From: Ischnura elegans
Taxonomy: Eukaryota; Arthropoda; Insecta; Odonata; Coenagrionidae
Direction: 5' to 3'
Assembly: GCF_921293095.1 (NCBI RefSeq)
Contig: NC_060246.1
Location: 108,480,941 to 108,544,940, forward strand
DNA length: 64,000 nt
Position numbers and translations under genes: made by a program. The notes beneath the pieces were generated by a model. The model had not been told where the DNA came from. It saw nothing but the letters and a program-made list of their open reading frames with translations, and searched no databases. Numbering within the stretch: position 1 is the stretch's first letter; each line of letters begins with the position of its first letter. Positions 46,706 through 57,460 of the stretch are shown here, piece by piece.

Positions 46706-49599
46706 TTTTTAATACAAAATAAACCTAAAATTTGGTGACCATAGGAAAAAAAAGCGGTACCCAGTTATAACAACCATAAATGCGTAACCTAAGATGCATA
46801 GTAATTCCGCAGCGATATTTTTAGGAGACCCTGATTACCCGCGCATTGAAATCCCTTTCGAACACAAATGCACACATCAAGTGTGATAAAAAAATGATTG
46901 ACACTCGCCCTTGCTGAGGAACTCCACATCTGTAAATCCTGCCCCGCTTGCGTGAAATGCGTCCTTCCGTCAACTTGGCTGCAAAGAAAATAAAAAAACT
47001 TAAAATGAGTAAAGTAACCATTTTCAGTCACGACTGCTCTTTTTTTACACTCTCAGCATGCCTGTGTGTGCATTAGACAAAAAATATTGACTAGTTGCAC
47101 AAGATTGACGAGCAAAATTTAAGTAGAATCCTTCGCCTTCTCGCAGCATCCGTGGTCACCTCGTTTTCACGAACGAACCTCGCGCCTCTTACTCTGCGAG
47201 ACGCAGACTACAAATAGAATCCAACCCAAAGAGGCTTTCCATTCAATCGGTGAATGCGAATGAGCGTAACAAATCAATCCTAAAAGAAAAGTCATCACTC
47301 GTCGTCAAAGATCAGAAAGGGATGAACTACAGTTAAGGCGTTAAGAATGGAATTGTTGACACAGGGCCGAGAGAGCAATATCATGACATAATTCGGTCGA
47401 TGGATGGGAAAATGAGTTATAAGTAAACAAATAAGCATTTAAGTTTAAGCCATTTCCTCATCACTAGAAAATCTATACCAACATCTAAGAGGTAAGTACC
47501 GTACGAGCCACCACCAAAGTGGATGAAGATATGAAAAACCCCACTGTTGAACTACATTTTAAAAATGCGTCAACCTGGAGTGAGAACTAACACAAAAGAT
47601 ATAATTATTGTAGATGATACCAGAATGTCAGTAAATACTATCGAATATAGTCAAAGTACTTCATACGGGCAAATAAGGAACATACCTCAAATATATGATA
47701 AGAAATTACCCAGGTACTATGAAAATACGTTCCTCTAAGGGATTTAACTTTGCAACATAGAGCTCGACAAACAAATAAAATTATCTTGATCAACGCCTTA
47801 AATATTACGTATAGCTGCTACGGGTGCATACGTACGATGTGCTGACGATAGAAATGTTCCATTACCACCACAACTTAAACAGCTAGAGATAAAACCAAGA
47901 TAATTCGACTCATTACGCTCCCCGCGAAGTTCATGAGCGCTTAGGAAGTACGTAAATAAAAAAATCGGGGTACTTATCACTCTATTGACATTACCTGAGA
48001 ACCGCAATGACTATGGTCGGTTTGACCTATAAAGTACATACTCCTCTTTAGTATTATATATGTCTACATTAAATAGTGTTATGCAGCAAATACCATGCGT
48101 TCTAGATATTGCCTCCAGTTAAGCGTGTGTATGTAGAATGTGATAATATGCAGGGTTCTAATAACCTGAGGAGCGTTTTAAAAATCCATGCTCCACGGAT
48201 GTTAGAGTCGGAGAATAGCAGGCGGCAAAAAGCTTTAAGACTTCGTTATAATAGTATTCCTTCAAACCATCTTGAATTCTACATTGAATCATTAATCGCG
48301 AAAGTTCTGTGTCCCCCGTTTGTACGTGCCACTTGCTGCCACCTGCCGCCGGTGATAAAACCGCCCGTACTTCAAGCACAGGTGTCGTATCATTCCCAGT
48401 TCACCCCATTACCTGTATCAATACGTACGTGCATCAAAATTTGTGCGCCAGAAAACTTAAAAATACATGCATGAACATAGAATTCCATGGAATTCCCTGA
48501 CACCGATTAACTATTTTTATATCGCCCAAAAAGTTAAAGTGCACCGGCGTAAAAACATTAGGCACACAAAAACCAATGCATCCATCAATTACAAAGGTAA
48601 ATTCTAATCAATAAAATCTTATTTCCGAGATAAGGAAGCAGGAGCGTAGCGAGGTAACACGGAACATTACTTTTAACTAAGCACAAATTGATAATTATAT
48701 GATTTATCAGATATATCATGCAACGGTAAGATACTCGGTTTTCGCTTACCCAAAACATGACAGTGCCTAATGGCAAATACCAATTCACTACATAATAATC
48801 CTTGCAACAGCGCAAAATGGCGCAATCAGTAAAACGACCTTGATTAGAAACTTTGACAGTTACGGTGACTGATAAATCATTGAAGGAAGCAAAACTGCAA
48901 AGTGTAACTCGCTCACATTGACAACATTAATTCACGGGACACTTTCCATTGGTCAAACTTACATTTGTATTCAAACTCAAGACTATAACACAGTTTGGGA
49001 GGACTTTTGGAGGGGAGGGAGTAGGTTGAGAGGGGGACGAGGCACCCCCCACCATTAAGGGAGTTAAAACACGCAACATTTCGAGGTATTCCTTGAACGT
49101 TATTTTTTCTCTAATAAGTACCTTTTTCTGGCCGCTAAATCACGTTGCCCAACTCTTGAGTGCTAGCGGCATTGCCTTAGTTATCAACCTTATAACTTAC
49201 AATTTTGATAAAAGGAAGCTACCTATATTCATTACCGTATACGGAACTAGTTGCAGATCCGTTAGTTGTAACAATGGCAATCCATTCCCCGCACACAGAT
49301 AAGGAGAAATTAATTCCCAATCCTATTCCTTACACCTAAAACAATAATAATAAATGGATACCCAAGAGAACAACCCAGGAGGATTAAAAAATACAACACA
49401 GTTTTTAAAATCCTACCAAATAATACATTTTTCTAATGTTCCAGAATTAGCAAGTATTTTATTATTAAGAAAGAAATATTGTTCTTCTATGGAACGTATG
49501 TGGCGTTACGCAAAGCCGAATGCTTATTAAGTTTCTAGCATTAGTTTGAATTCATATTTTAGGGTATTGTTATCATGCATTTTAATTTTATTCTCCTTA
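46706..49599. other. Unassigned AT-rich DNA
   Basis: Frames at 46789-47031, 47547-47738 and 48109-48474 show no recognisable domain. 48960-49060 is G-rich. Nothing else supported. Confidence 0.4.
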
Positions 49600-49700
49600 A
49601 AATTGATGTGATGGACCTCTGTTGAGATCACCTGATGATGGCGTCTTACGTTGAAACCATAGTCGTGTACATGTGTGAATAAATATTTCACTTGAAAGCA
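49600..49700 (+). ncRNA. Retroelement 3' end with a hammerhead-ribozyme-like motif
   Basis: CTGATGA (49632-49638), a possible 5-bp stem with a 3-base loop (GGCGT CTT ACGTT), GAAA (49653-49656), then a minimal helix AC-CATA-GT and C (49656-49664) match the order of the hammerhead core. AATAAA follows at 49678. Penelope-like elements are known to carry hammerheads with a minimal third helix. Helix I here is only about 3 bp (CAC/GTG), so activity is doubtful. Confidence 0.4.
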
Positions 49701-49877
49701 CGAAGTTTCTTCATTTTCATTCTTTATTCTTCTTAATTTAGCATAATTAACGCGCTCACTAGCAAGCCTTTCCTTTGATTTCTCCTTCGCTAATCCTGGA
49801 AATGTGTATACTGGTCTCCAGCACGCTTGTTAAGTTATTCCCATTATTTTCTAATGCCTTTCTAGTGTCATGGACAC

Positions 49878-50284
49878 TAGGCCGGCCCTTATTTCTCAGA
49901 ATTACGAAAAGTTATGTTTTCCTGGTCTCAAAATGATCCAAATGATGTTCATATTCACGTGTTAAAATTTGGTTACTTTAAAATAACGGCAACCCGTGCC
50001 CCAAGGGCCCTAAGTACCAAGGACCCTCAATTGAGTTTTTTGGGGCTGAAAAAGCACCATGTCTATGTAAAACGTAAAAGTAAAGTCCTCTTAGGACCGA
50101 TTTTCTGTTTGTTTTAACCTATCTCTAAGCGTTTAGGAGATATCGTCCGTCGTAATGCAATACCCCCCTAGGGCGCCACCCCGCACCGCGGCACCGATGA
50201 GGTATGTCCCGCACCACTTACTAGAGACTTCCCCTCAACCCCCTCCCCTCCCTCGGCAAAGACTTTGCTCCTGATGACAAGATT
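49878..50284 (+). repeat. Left long terminal inverted repeat (2.5-kb element)
   Basis: Inverted match to 52019-52423 with about a dozen visible differences. It ends at CTTTGCTCCTGATG. Confidence 0.85.
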
Positions 50285-51058
50285 TACATGCTAGTGGTAC
50301 AGTACTGAATAGGCTGTTCCTCTTGTGTCATGATTAATGTTGTTAAGCATATAATGTCAATTTTACCCTTCAACGCCGTCCTATGTACTGGGTACCGACC
50401 CCTTAAACCTTGATTTTTTGCCGCCAAACGGCTGCGAACCATTCCAGCAGGCTTTATTCCAAAGTACATTTTATGTACAAAATATTATGAGCTTGTGATA
50501 GAAATGTGTCTATGAATAATAAAGGAATGAAGGGAATGAGCAGGGCTTCCAGGGCTCCAACAGTAGATAGAAATATTCAAGGAAGAAGAAACGAGGCAGT
50601 CAGTTCACGGATGTAGATCACTGTGGATAGATAGCCATAGTTCTTGTGTATAGTGTGCAAAGGATAGGAAGTGCTAAGTTTTTTAGGATGTAAGGAGAAA
50701 AGTGGTGAAATAAATTCTTTATCATGAAGGTGACGTTCATTTTAAGAATAGGCCAACAAGGAAGGGCATGTAATCAAGACTAAATCCAGGCATTGAACTG
50801 GTTGGAAAAGAAAGTGAAGAAATACTCGGCTCAAATTTACCGGCAGTAAGATAAGTACTATGTGTTTTCTCTATCACCTAATGGGTTCGAACTTTGCAAG
50901 ACTTAGTGCGAGAAAAACCGTGAGAAATGCGTCTCATCCATAGTATAAAACTAGAATTCCTGTTGTTACGGAAAATAAGGCGATTGAAAAGTTAGAAAAA
51001 TGACGCAATGAATGGATGAACGTGCAACGGCATAAAGAGAGCGCGAACTACAGTGGAT

Positions 51059-51214
51059 ATGAAGAGAAGAGAATCTTTCGTAACAAAACTTGATGATTTG
51101 CTTGACATTGCAAGGAGCGGTACCATCGAATTTTTGACGCGCGAGGAGGAAAGTGCAGTTAATCTCTCGGATAAATATGCTTGGGCTGAAGAAATAAAGT
51201 TCTTACGCAAATAA
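51059..51214 (+). pseudogene. Fragment of a transposon-borne protein (KLDDLLDIA motif)
   Basis: A 52-codon frame, MKRRESFVTKLDDLLDIARS to FLRK. The xFxxKLDDLxDIA pattern followed by an acidic EE stretch is, from memory, common in an uncharacterised protein often found within DNA transposons of arthropods. The function is unknown to me. It ends with TAA. The following piece in another frame (51255-51518) probably belongs to the same former gene. Confidence 0.4.
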
Positions 51215-51254
51215 AGAGGAGAACGAAATGCAGTTACTGGTTGAATAGATTTCA

Positions 51255-51518
51255 ATGTATTCAAGAAGAAATGAAAAGATGTGGTTCTCCTCTCCTTTTG
51301 TTGCATTAGCTCCCGTCAGTGACCCGCAGTTCCTACAAAGACTTGTTAATTGCGAAAGTGTTAACCTAGACATAGCGAAAGCAGCACAAAAAAGGTTTTC
51401 AAACCACTTGTGGTACATGAGTGAGGAGTTGATAGGCCTGTCATTCTTTGACGGATCCATTTCTTGGTGTGAAAAAAAACGTGATACGCCGTATGTGGAC
51501 CTGTGTAGGAAAATATGA
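51255..51518 (+). pseudogene. Second fragment of the transposon-borne protein (HLWYMSEELIGLSFFD)
   Basis: An 87-codon frame with DIAKAAQKRFSNHLWYMSEE and LIGLSFFD. The HLWYLxEELxxLxxFD pattern also occurs, as I recall it, in the uncharacterised transposon-associated family named above. The frame differs from 51059-51214, so an intron or frameshift separates them. No catalytic residues can be assigned. Confidence 0.4.
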
Positions 51519-52018
51519 TCTACCGAAGAGGCATTCTATAAACGTGAAGACATGACTAAGGTATCTATACCAAATTTTTTCACTACTACTTCGAGAGAGC
51601 TATTTAATGTATTATAAATATGCATTGCATTCTTTGATGTGAACATGCGAGAATGGGATGAACATACAAGAACGATTTGCAAATTATTCGGGGTCATCAA
51701 GTGGGAAATGATTGTGCAGCGAGAGGAGTGAAACTAATTCAAGATTTTTAGGCAGTCACGTTGAAGGAAGAGAGCTTTCAAAATTTATTACTAAGTGTGA
51801 CTTTTCATCGCAATACAACCCTTACGTGCGGAAAGGCACTTTCATTGCCAAGTATAGGATGTCAGTGAAAAATTATAAATAGAATGAAAATCTATTTTAT
51901 TTTTGTTAATGTACCGAATTTCATGGACAGAGTGAAAATAAATCGATCTCTTGGATTGGAAGTATTGTTATGGCAATTAAATTCTTTCTAAGGTAAGAAC
52001 ATTTCTTCAGAGGCTAGA

Positions 52019-52423
52019 TCTTGACATCAGGAGCAAAGTCTTTGCCGAGGGAGGGGAGGGGGTTGAGGGGAAGTCTCTAGTAAGTGGTGCGGGACATACC
52101 TCATCGGCGCCGCGGTGCGGGGTGGCGCCCTAGGGGGGGATTGCATTACGACGGACGATATCTCCTACACGCTTAGAGATAGGTTAAAACAAACAGAAAA
52201 TCGGTCCTAAATGGACTTTACTTTTACGTTTTACATAGAAATGGTGCTTTTTCAGCCCCAAAAAACTCAATTGAGGGTCCTTGGTACTTAGGGCCCTTGG
52301 GGCACGGGTTGCCGTTATTTTAAAGTAACCAAATTTTAACACGTGAATATGAACATCATTTGGATCATTTTGAGACCAGGAAAACATAACTTTTCGCAAT
52401 TCTGAAAAATAAGAGCCGGCCTA
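52019..52423 (-). repeat. Right long terminal inverted repeat (2.5-kb element)
   Basis: Inverted partner of 49878-50284. Confidence 0.85.
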
Positions 52424-52431
52424 ATGGACAC

Positions 52432-53053
52432 ACTCATCAATGCTGAAATAGAGGTACAATATGCACCGAAGCAGCAGCATAAATTCCGGGCATACAGCCC
52501 AGGCAATGACTGAGTGAGCGCGCAATCCTTTTCCTTCCCCATCTTCCTTGGTGACAGGCGATTGTGGAGGGGAAGACGTCTCAGGCGGATGAATACAATC
52601 GCAGAACCCCCTCAAATGCTGTAAGATTAATATATTACATATGATGTATGTGTAATATATTCTCCATGTTCACTCAGGGACTTGGATGAGAGGGGTGAGG
52701 AGCTAAGAAGACCAACCCCTCCGATTGTAAGCTCAGGGATAGAGGAGGATGTTGAGGTCCATTGTAGCCACACAAAAAGAAGAAAACGCAAGTCTACAAG
52801 GAGTCGATGTGGAACTATGCCACCACCTTCAAGCCGAGCAGCATATTTAAGAAATTTGGTTCGGGCTAACAATAAGTCGCTTCGGATCGGGGGAGTTCGA
52901 CCCAGGCAGGAAGCCAGAAATTTGCCCAAGGAGGAGATTCAATGGCACCGGATTGCCTATAGTGTTGCCATTTCGCACGCATGGGAGCACCTACATTTCG
53001 CTTGCATAATGCTGATAGTTAATATTGCCCCTTTTCCGCTACGAAATGTATGA
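52432..53053 (+). other. Flank with an unclassified basic open frame (52631-53053)
   Basis: The frame is open from about 52631 to TGA at 53053 and lacks an early ATG. It encodes Glu-rich then Arg/Lys-rich sequence (SHTKRRKRKSTRSRCG). A CTTGG after TTCACTCAG could be an exon start. No family recognised; could be a spliced exon of a dead transposon gene. Confidence 0.25.
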
Positions 53054-53454
53054 TCAATGTATTTTTTTCGATAATCGGCGGATATCATAATATCAAAAAG
53101 TACTTGTAGCGGCTTGTTTCGAGGAGACTTGAACGAGCGGCGCTAAGTGATCCAACATCGAAAAAAGCTGGCCAAAATTAATTACGTCGTAATTTTACCT
53201 AAATTAGCGACAAAAGTGGATGTGTCTTACTGATTTTGATCGCCCGAATCTGATTTTGGCATTATTTTTACGATAGCTCTTCTTTATAGTATTTTTTGAG
53301 CTGTTATTATTTTAACAATTTTTAGAAAATCTCGATATAGAAGTCATTGCGATTGGCAATAACTTGGTGTTCACGGAGAGCTTAAAAGACTATAATTTGA
53401 AGGTAAAATATAAATATTAATTGTTGTTAAAAGTCATGATAGAACTTACGACTT
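53054..53454. other. Unassigned
   Basis: CATCGAAAAAAGCTGGCCAA (53155) is the inverted form of the short repeat at 45600. No gene. Confidence 0.4.
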
Positions 53455-53520
53455 GAAATTGACGAGATTCGAACCCGCGACCATCATCATAGTCGGTGAA
53501 TTACCAAAATTGGAAAAAAT
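53455..53520 (-). repeat. tRNA-like 3' half (B-box), SINE or tRNA relic
   Basis: The minus strand reads GGTCGCGGGTTCGAATCTCG, containing a Pol III B box. The preceding anticodon arm does not fold canonically and no good A box lies upstream, so a working tRNA is not supported. Confidence 0.3.
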
Positions 53521-53639
53521 ACTCACACTTATTCATTTCTGGCTACCATGTATTTGATAAGTCACATTAGATTAAATGAAATGACTTTGCTGAGAAAAAT
53601 GTTTGAATTTCAATAAAATCGCTCTTATATATCACAAAA

Positions 53640-54117
53640 AATAAACAATTTTAAAAGAATCGTGGTCCGATGTCAATCTGCGAATCTCATAAATTTAGCA
53701 ACTTTTCATCTCACCTGACCTCGTTTTTTGTAACCCCTGATTTAATTAAAATGTATGATTCATATATTAAAAAGAGTCTTCGAAAGATTTCTTCATCACT
53801 TAATATTCTTGAGAATTTTCTTGTACGCTGCTCTCGGAATTTCCTCATGTTTAATTTCCTGGCCTCCGACGCTTCCTCCGTTAGAACTTCAATTGTAAGA
53901 AAGGATTCTTTGGCAATGCTGTTCCATGTATCAGCACTTTATGTACCAAGGGCAGCATGTAATAACAACGATAAAGCTCGATATACAACTCAGCTATTTC
54001 CATGCAATACTGGCTGAAGGCTTCATTAGTTATCTCATTGCCGTATGATAGGGATTTTAGTATCGCTGAAAGTCGACGGAGAAGTCTTAGATACCTGTCA
54101 TGAAAATTGCAAATCAC
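53640..54117 (-). pseudogene. Transposon-borne protein fragment (HKVLIHG motif), C-terminal part
   Basis: The minus strand gives AELYIELYRCYYMLPLVHKV and LIHG, then an interrupted continuation with stops (RRPGN, ENSQEY, FEDSF). The ELYPWYxMPxxVHKxLIHG then RNK/SR/DVF order is what I remember from the C-terminal half of the same uncharacterised transposon-associated family as 51059-51518. It lies outside the 2.5-kb element and on the other strand, so it is a separate decayed insertion. Confidence 0.45.
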
Positions 54118-54353
54118 ATTAATAATTAAATTTCATGCATATAAAGCATCTGTTCGGAAATTTTTCAAAATTAAGGAAGCTGGTCCAATATTTTTTACTT
54201 ATTGATTTTTAAACATTATATTTACATGCTATTTCGTCTTGTCTGAAATGAAATCCTGAATGAAAACTCCACTTTTAAAATATGACGATTGAGATTAATG
54301 AAAGACTATTTTTACACAGCATATATTCGACTGTGAATGCACGGTAATCATTT

Positions 54354-54578
54354 TCACTCACTAGATGTGAGAGGGAGATATTGATATACTTCTGGAGGAA
54401 ATTTCAATTCCTTCTGTAACCAGCTTTTGTACGTCTCTTTGAAATGCTCATCAGTCCTCGAGCATTGACTCCACTTTTTCAAGTATTTCGGGAAAAATAT
54501 TCTTCGCATAAAACGCATCAGAATATTTTTGGCATGCTTGATTTCATTCAGTTGAAATCTTGTTTCCAAATATTCCAC
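54354..54578 (-). pseudogene. Possible N-terminal fragment of the same transposon-borne protein
   Basis: A 74-codon minus-strand frame with LKKWSQCSRTDEHFKETYKS and WLQKEL. It precedes the HKVLIHG fragment in the same direction, with about 240 bases between. The similarity is only to a loosely remembered pattern (KxWxxxxxxxxxFxxxxxxWL). Confidence 0.35.
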
Positions 54579-54939
54579 GATATATTCCTTAATATTCGCT
54601 TATGAATAATCTTTTCTCTCTGTATTGTTATTGTACACCGCAAGGTACGAAAAATTTTCGGCGCCCATAATTCAAAAATTTCAGGTGCATTTACGGCAGA
54701 CACGATGTATGTCATTTCAAATCGCTGTGCATTTTAACCAATGAAAAAACGGAAATTATGAGTTGACAATATAAAAGCTTATATAGACTTGCCTCCGAGT
54801 TTCCGGCATTTCCTGAAATTTGAATGCCAAACATGGAAAAATCAATAACTCTATTATCTGGACAGAAGTTTCTCCAGTTGGCAGTGTTAACACAGTTCGG
54901 AGCACAGCACTTGTTCACTAAAAAAATCATTAAATAAAA
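54579..54939. other. Unassigned
   Basis: No gene recognised between the protein fragment and the RTE-like LINE. Confidence 0.4.
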
Positions 54940-56634
54940 CTGAGAGGGAAAAGAGGACAAGCGATGTCTAAAATTAAGGTTAAAGATGGGAGGATGCTAA
55001 CCGAACGAGAGGAGGTACAGAGTAGATGGAAGGAATACGTGGCGGACCTGTATGACGGAATGAACAGACCAGAGAGATTGACTCTAGAGGAGGAAAGTGC
55101 AGTGGAGGATGATAACCTTGGGCCGGAGATATTAGATTCGGAAATAGAGAGAGCACTTCGTGATATGAAGGCTAGGAAAGCAGTAGGCGTGGACAATATC
55201 CCGTGTGAGCTTCTGAAGAATCTAGGGAAGGATAGTAAGAAAAGGTTTTTCGAACTAGTGCGCAGGATCTATGAGGAGGGATGTTGGCCGGAAGATTTCG
55301 TAAAGACGGTTTTAATTCCGCTTCCGAAAAAGAAGAAAGCTGTGGAATGCGGAGATTATAGGACTATCAGCTTAATATCGCATGCGGCGAAAGTGGTGCT
55401 GAGAATATTGAACAGACGAATGGAGTCGAGGGCAAACGAGTATTTGGGAGAAGATCAATTTGGTTTCAGAAAAGGGAAGTCAACTCGTGATGCAATAGCA
55501 ATAATGAGGTCCCTCGTCGAGAGGAACCTAGGATATGACCAGGACGTATATGCGTGTTTCGTGGATTTTGAGAAAGCGTTTGATAGGGTGAACTGGGTAA
55601 AGTTGATGGTTATTCTGAAGAGAATAGATGTAGATTGGAGGGATAGACGACTGATTCATAATCTTTATATGGCCCAGACGGCGCAAGTGAGGGTAGCGGA
55701 CGGAAAATCTGGGTGGGCAAGCATTGGCCGAGGTGTGAGGCAAGGCTGTCCTCTATCGCCGCTGCTCTTTAACGTCTACGCTGAGGAGATGGTAAGGGAA
55801 GCGTGGGATGAGTAAGAAGCTGGGATAAAAGTGGGAGGAATGATGTTCAACTCAGTGAGATTCGCGGATGACCAGGCGTTGATCAGCCAGTCAGCAAGGG
55901 GTCTTCAGGCTCTAGTGGATGCGTTATACGAACGTTGCGAGGAGTATGGGATGAGGATTAATCACAAGAAAACTAAGGTTATGCGGTTTTGTAAAGCATC
56001 ACGAGCGAGGAATGTTAGACTCAAGATAAAGGTGGGTGGTGAAAAACTTGAGCAGGTTGAACAATTCAACTATTTAGGCAGTACCTTAGAGGAAAACGGA
56101 TACAGTAGTAAGGATATCAGGAAGAGAATAGCATTAGCGAAGGAGGCGTTCATGAACAGGAAGGAGCTTCTGAGAGGATCGTTGTGTAAGAGTTTGAAGA
56201 AAAGGTTAGTGAAGAGTTTGATTTGGAGCGTAGCTCTCTACGGTGCGGAAACGTGGACACTGAGGAAAGAAGACGAGAGAAGATTGGAGGCATTCGAGAT
56301 GTGGGTATGGAGAAGAATGGAGAGGGTGAAATGGACGGAGAGGAAAAGGAACGACGAAGTGCTGGATATGGTTGGCGAGGAAAGGCAGCTTTTAGATGAG
56401 ATACGCAGGAGACAGAAGGTATGGATGGAGTTAGTGCTTAGCGGGGAGGGGATGTTGAAAATGGTGTTAGAGGGTAGAATGTTAGGTAAACGAAGAAGGG
56501 GAAGGAAAAGAATTGGATTTTTAGATAGATTGAAGGACAGTAGGCCTTACAGTGAATTAAAGAAGGCAGTGCTGGAAGGAAAAGGAGATACTCCATGAAA
56601 ACCTACCTTAATCGGTAGAATACTATAATAATAA
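54940..56634 (+). mobile_element. 5'-truncated RTE-like LINE
   Basis: Only the reverse transcriptase half is present; the endonuclease expected upstream is missing. The 3' end is CCTACCTTAATCGGTAGAAT followed by a short TAA-rich repeat (ATAATAATAA), the usual RTE-type tail. The 3' end abuts the start of duplicated block B. Confidence 0.82.
54964..56598 (+). pseudogene. RTE-like reverse transcriptase ORF with one in-frame stop
   Basis: 545 codons from ATG 54964 to TGA 56598, broken once by TAA at 55813-55815 (codon 284). It copies LINE RNA into DNA at the target. Reverse transcriptase blocks in order: RKAVGVDNIP (71-80), VLIPLPKKKK (116-125), GDYRTISLIS (130-139), QFGFRKGKSTRDAI (165-178), FVDFEKAFDRV (199-209; Asp201 catalytic), RGVRQGCPLSPLLF (256-269), FADD (300-303; Asp302/303 catalytic). 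The C-terminal region has LYGAETWTLRKEDERRLEAF and WVWRRM, the RTE/BovB-type end, and a basic RRGRKR stretch. The stop falls between the two catalytic blocks. All three catalytic aspartates survive, so decay is recent. Confidence 0.88.
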
Positions 56635-56783
56635 CTCCAAACCTCAAATTGAATCTGTCAGAATTTCTTTCAAGAGCTCTCTCTCCAAGGAACATGAACG
56701 CATGAATGGTCACGTTTTAGAGGCAAAACGAACCCCTCACACATCATGTATCGCTTAAACTTGCAAATTCGCAATTGGACATG

Positions 56784-57460
56784 AGGGCGGATCGCAAAAA
56801 TCGATTTTTTTTCAAATCCATCTGGCCCAATGAAAAAAAGTTGTGGGACCGATCAAAAATAAGGCCTGAAAATTTTGAGACCTGTACGTGAACCCCTGAC
56901 CCTCGCTCAAATGCAATTTAGGGGGGGAGGGTCAAAATTCAAAAAATATAATATTCTTTGGTCATTCCCTATAGATTTTGCCAATATACCGACCTTCTAG
57001 GTCAAAAATTTCGTGCATTTTGACGTATCTGCCACCGTTTAGCCACAAAATGCCTAATTTGAGTCCGCGTCCGGGAAGAAAATATTCCAACGCCCACGCA
57101 GCGTCGCGGATACCAGAGCCGCAGGCCGATCCCTTCCCCTCCACGCTCGCTTCTCCCCCTCCCACGCCTCTAACACAGCAAAATTCATCCCGCGCATGCT
57201 GCTAGGAGGTCGTTTATCTTTGATAATATAAATCGGAAGATGGTAGAAGGTAAAAAGCGATGCGTAGTGAGACGACTTGGCCCTTATTTGGCGCCTCGTC
57301 GGCGTTAAACAAATCGATGTTACCAACTTTTAGAGAAGTGATGAAATAATTTTAGACCTGCGCACGCAGGAAAGGAGCCTACGGTCTATGAAGACGCCTC
57401 TCGAGTGGCTATGAAGGTGTGCGAACTATGGTGACGCGCTTCTCTTCCATTATGGATGTG
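56784..57460 (+). repeat. Left long terminal inverted repeat (3-kb element)
   Basis: Inverted copy of 59119-59801. Open frames within it are mirrored in the right arm and are not independent genes. Confidence 0.88.

Larger units (their letters stand above)
49878..52423. mobile_element. 2.5-kb DNA transposon with ~405-bp terminal inverted repeats
   Basis: Ends TAGGCCGGC(C/T)CTTATTT and the reverse complement. The perfect 8-bp duplication is ATGGACAC (49870-49877, 52424-52431). Arms 49878-50284 and 52019-52423 are highly similar inverted copies. Long arms with 8-11-bp duplications are typical of Mutator-like or foldback elements, but no matching transposase is seen. The middle carries fragments of a transposon-associated protein (51059-51518). 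Confidence 0.85.

Noticed and set aside
49914-50117. 67-codon frame mirrored at 52184-52399
   Set aside because: Same reason: inverted arms of the 2.5-kb element.
53455-53520. Functional tRNA on the minus strand
   Set aside because: Only the B-box half is convincing; the anticodon arm and A box do not fold or match.
56978-57326. Open frames on both strands mirrored at 59258-59606
   Set aside because: They are the two arms of the long terminal inverted repeat read on opposite strands; no protein motif.
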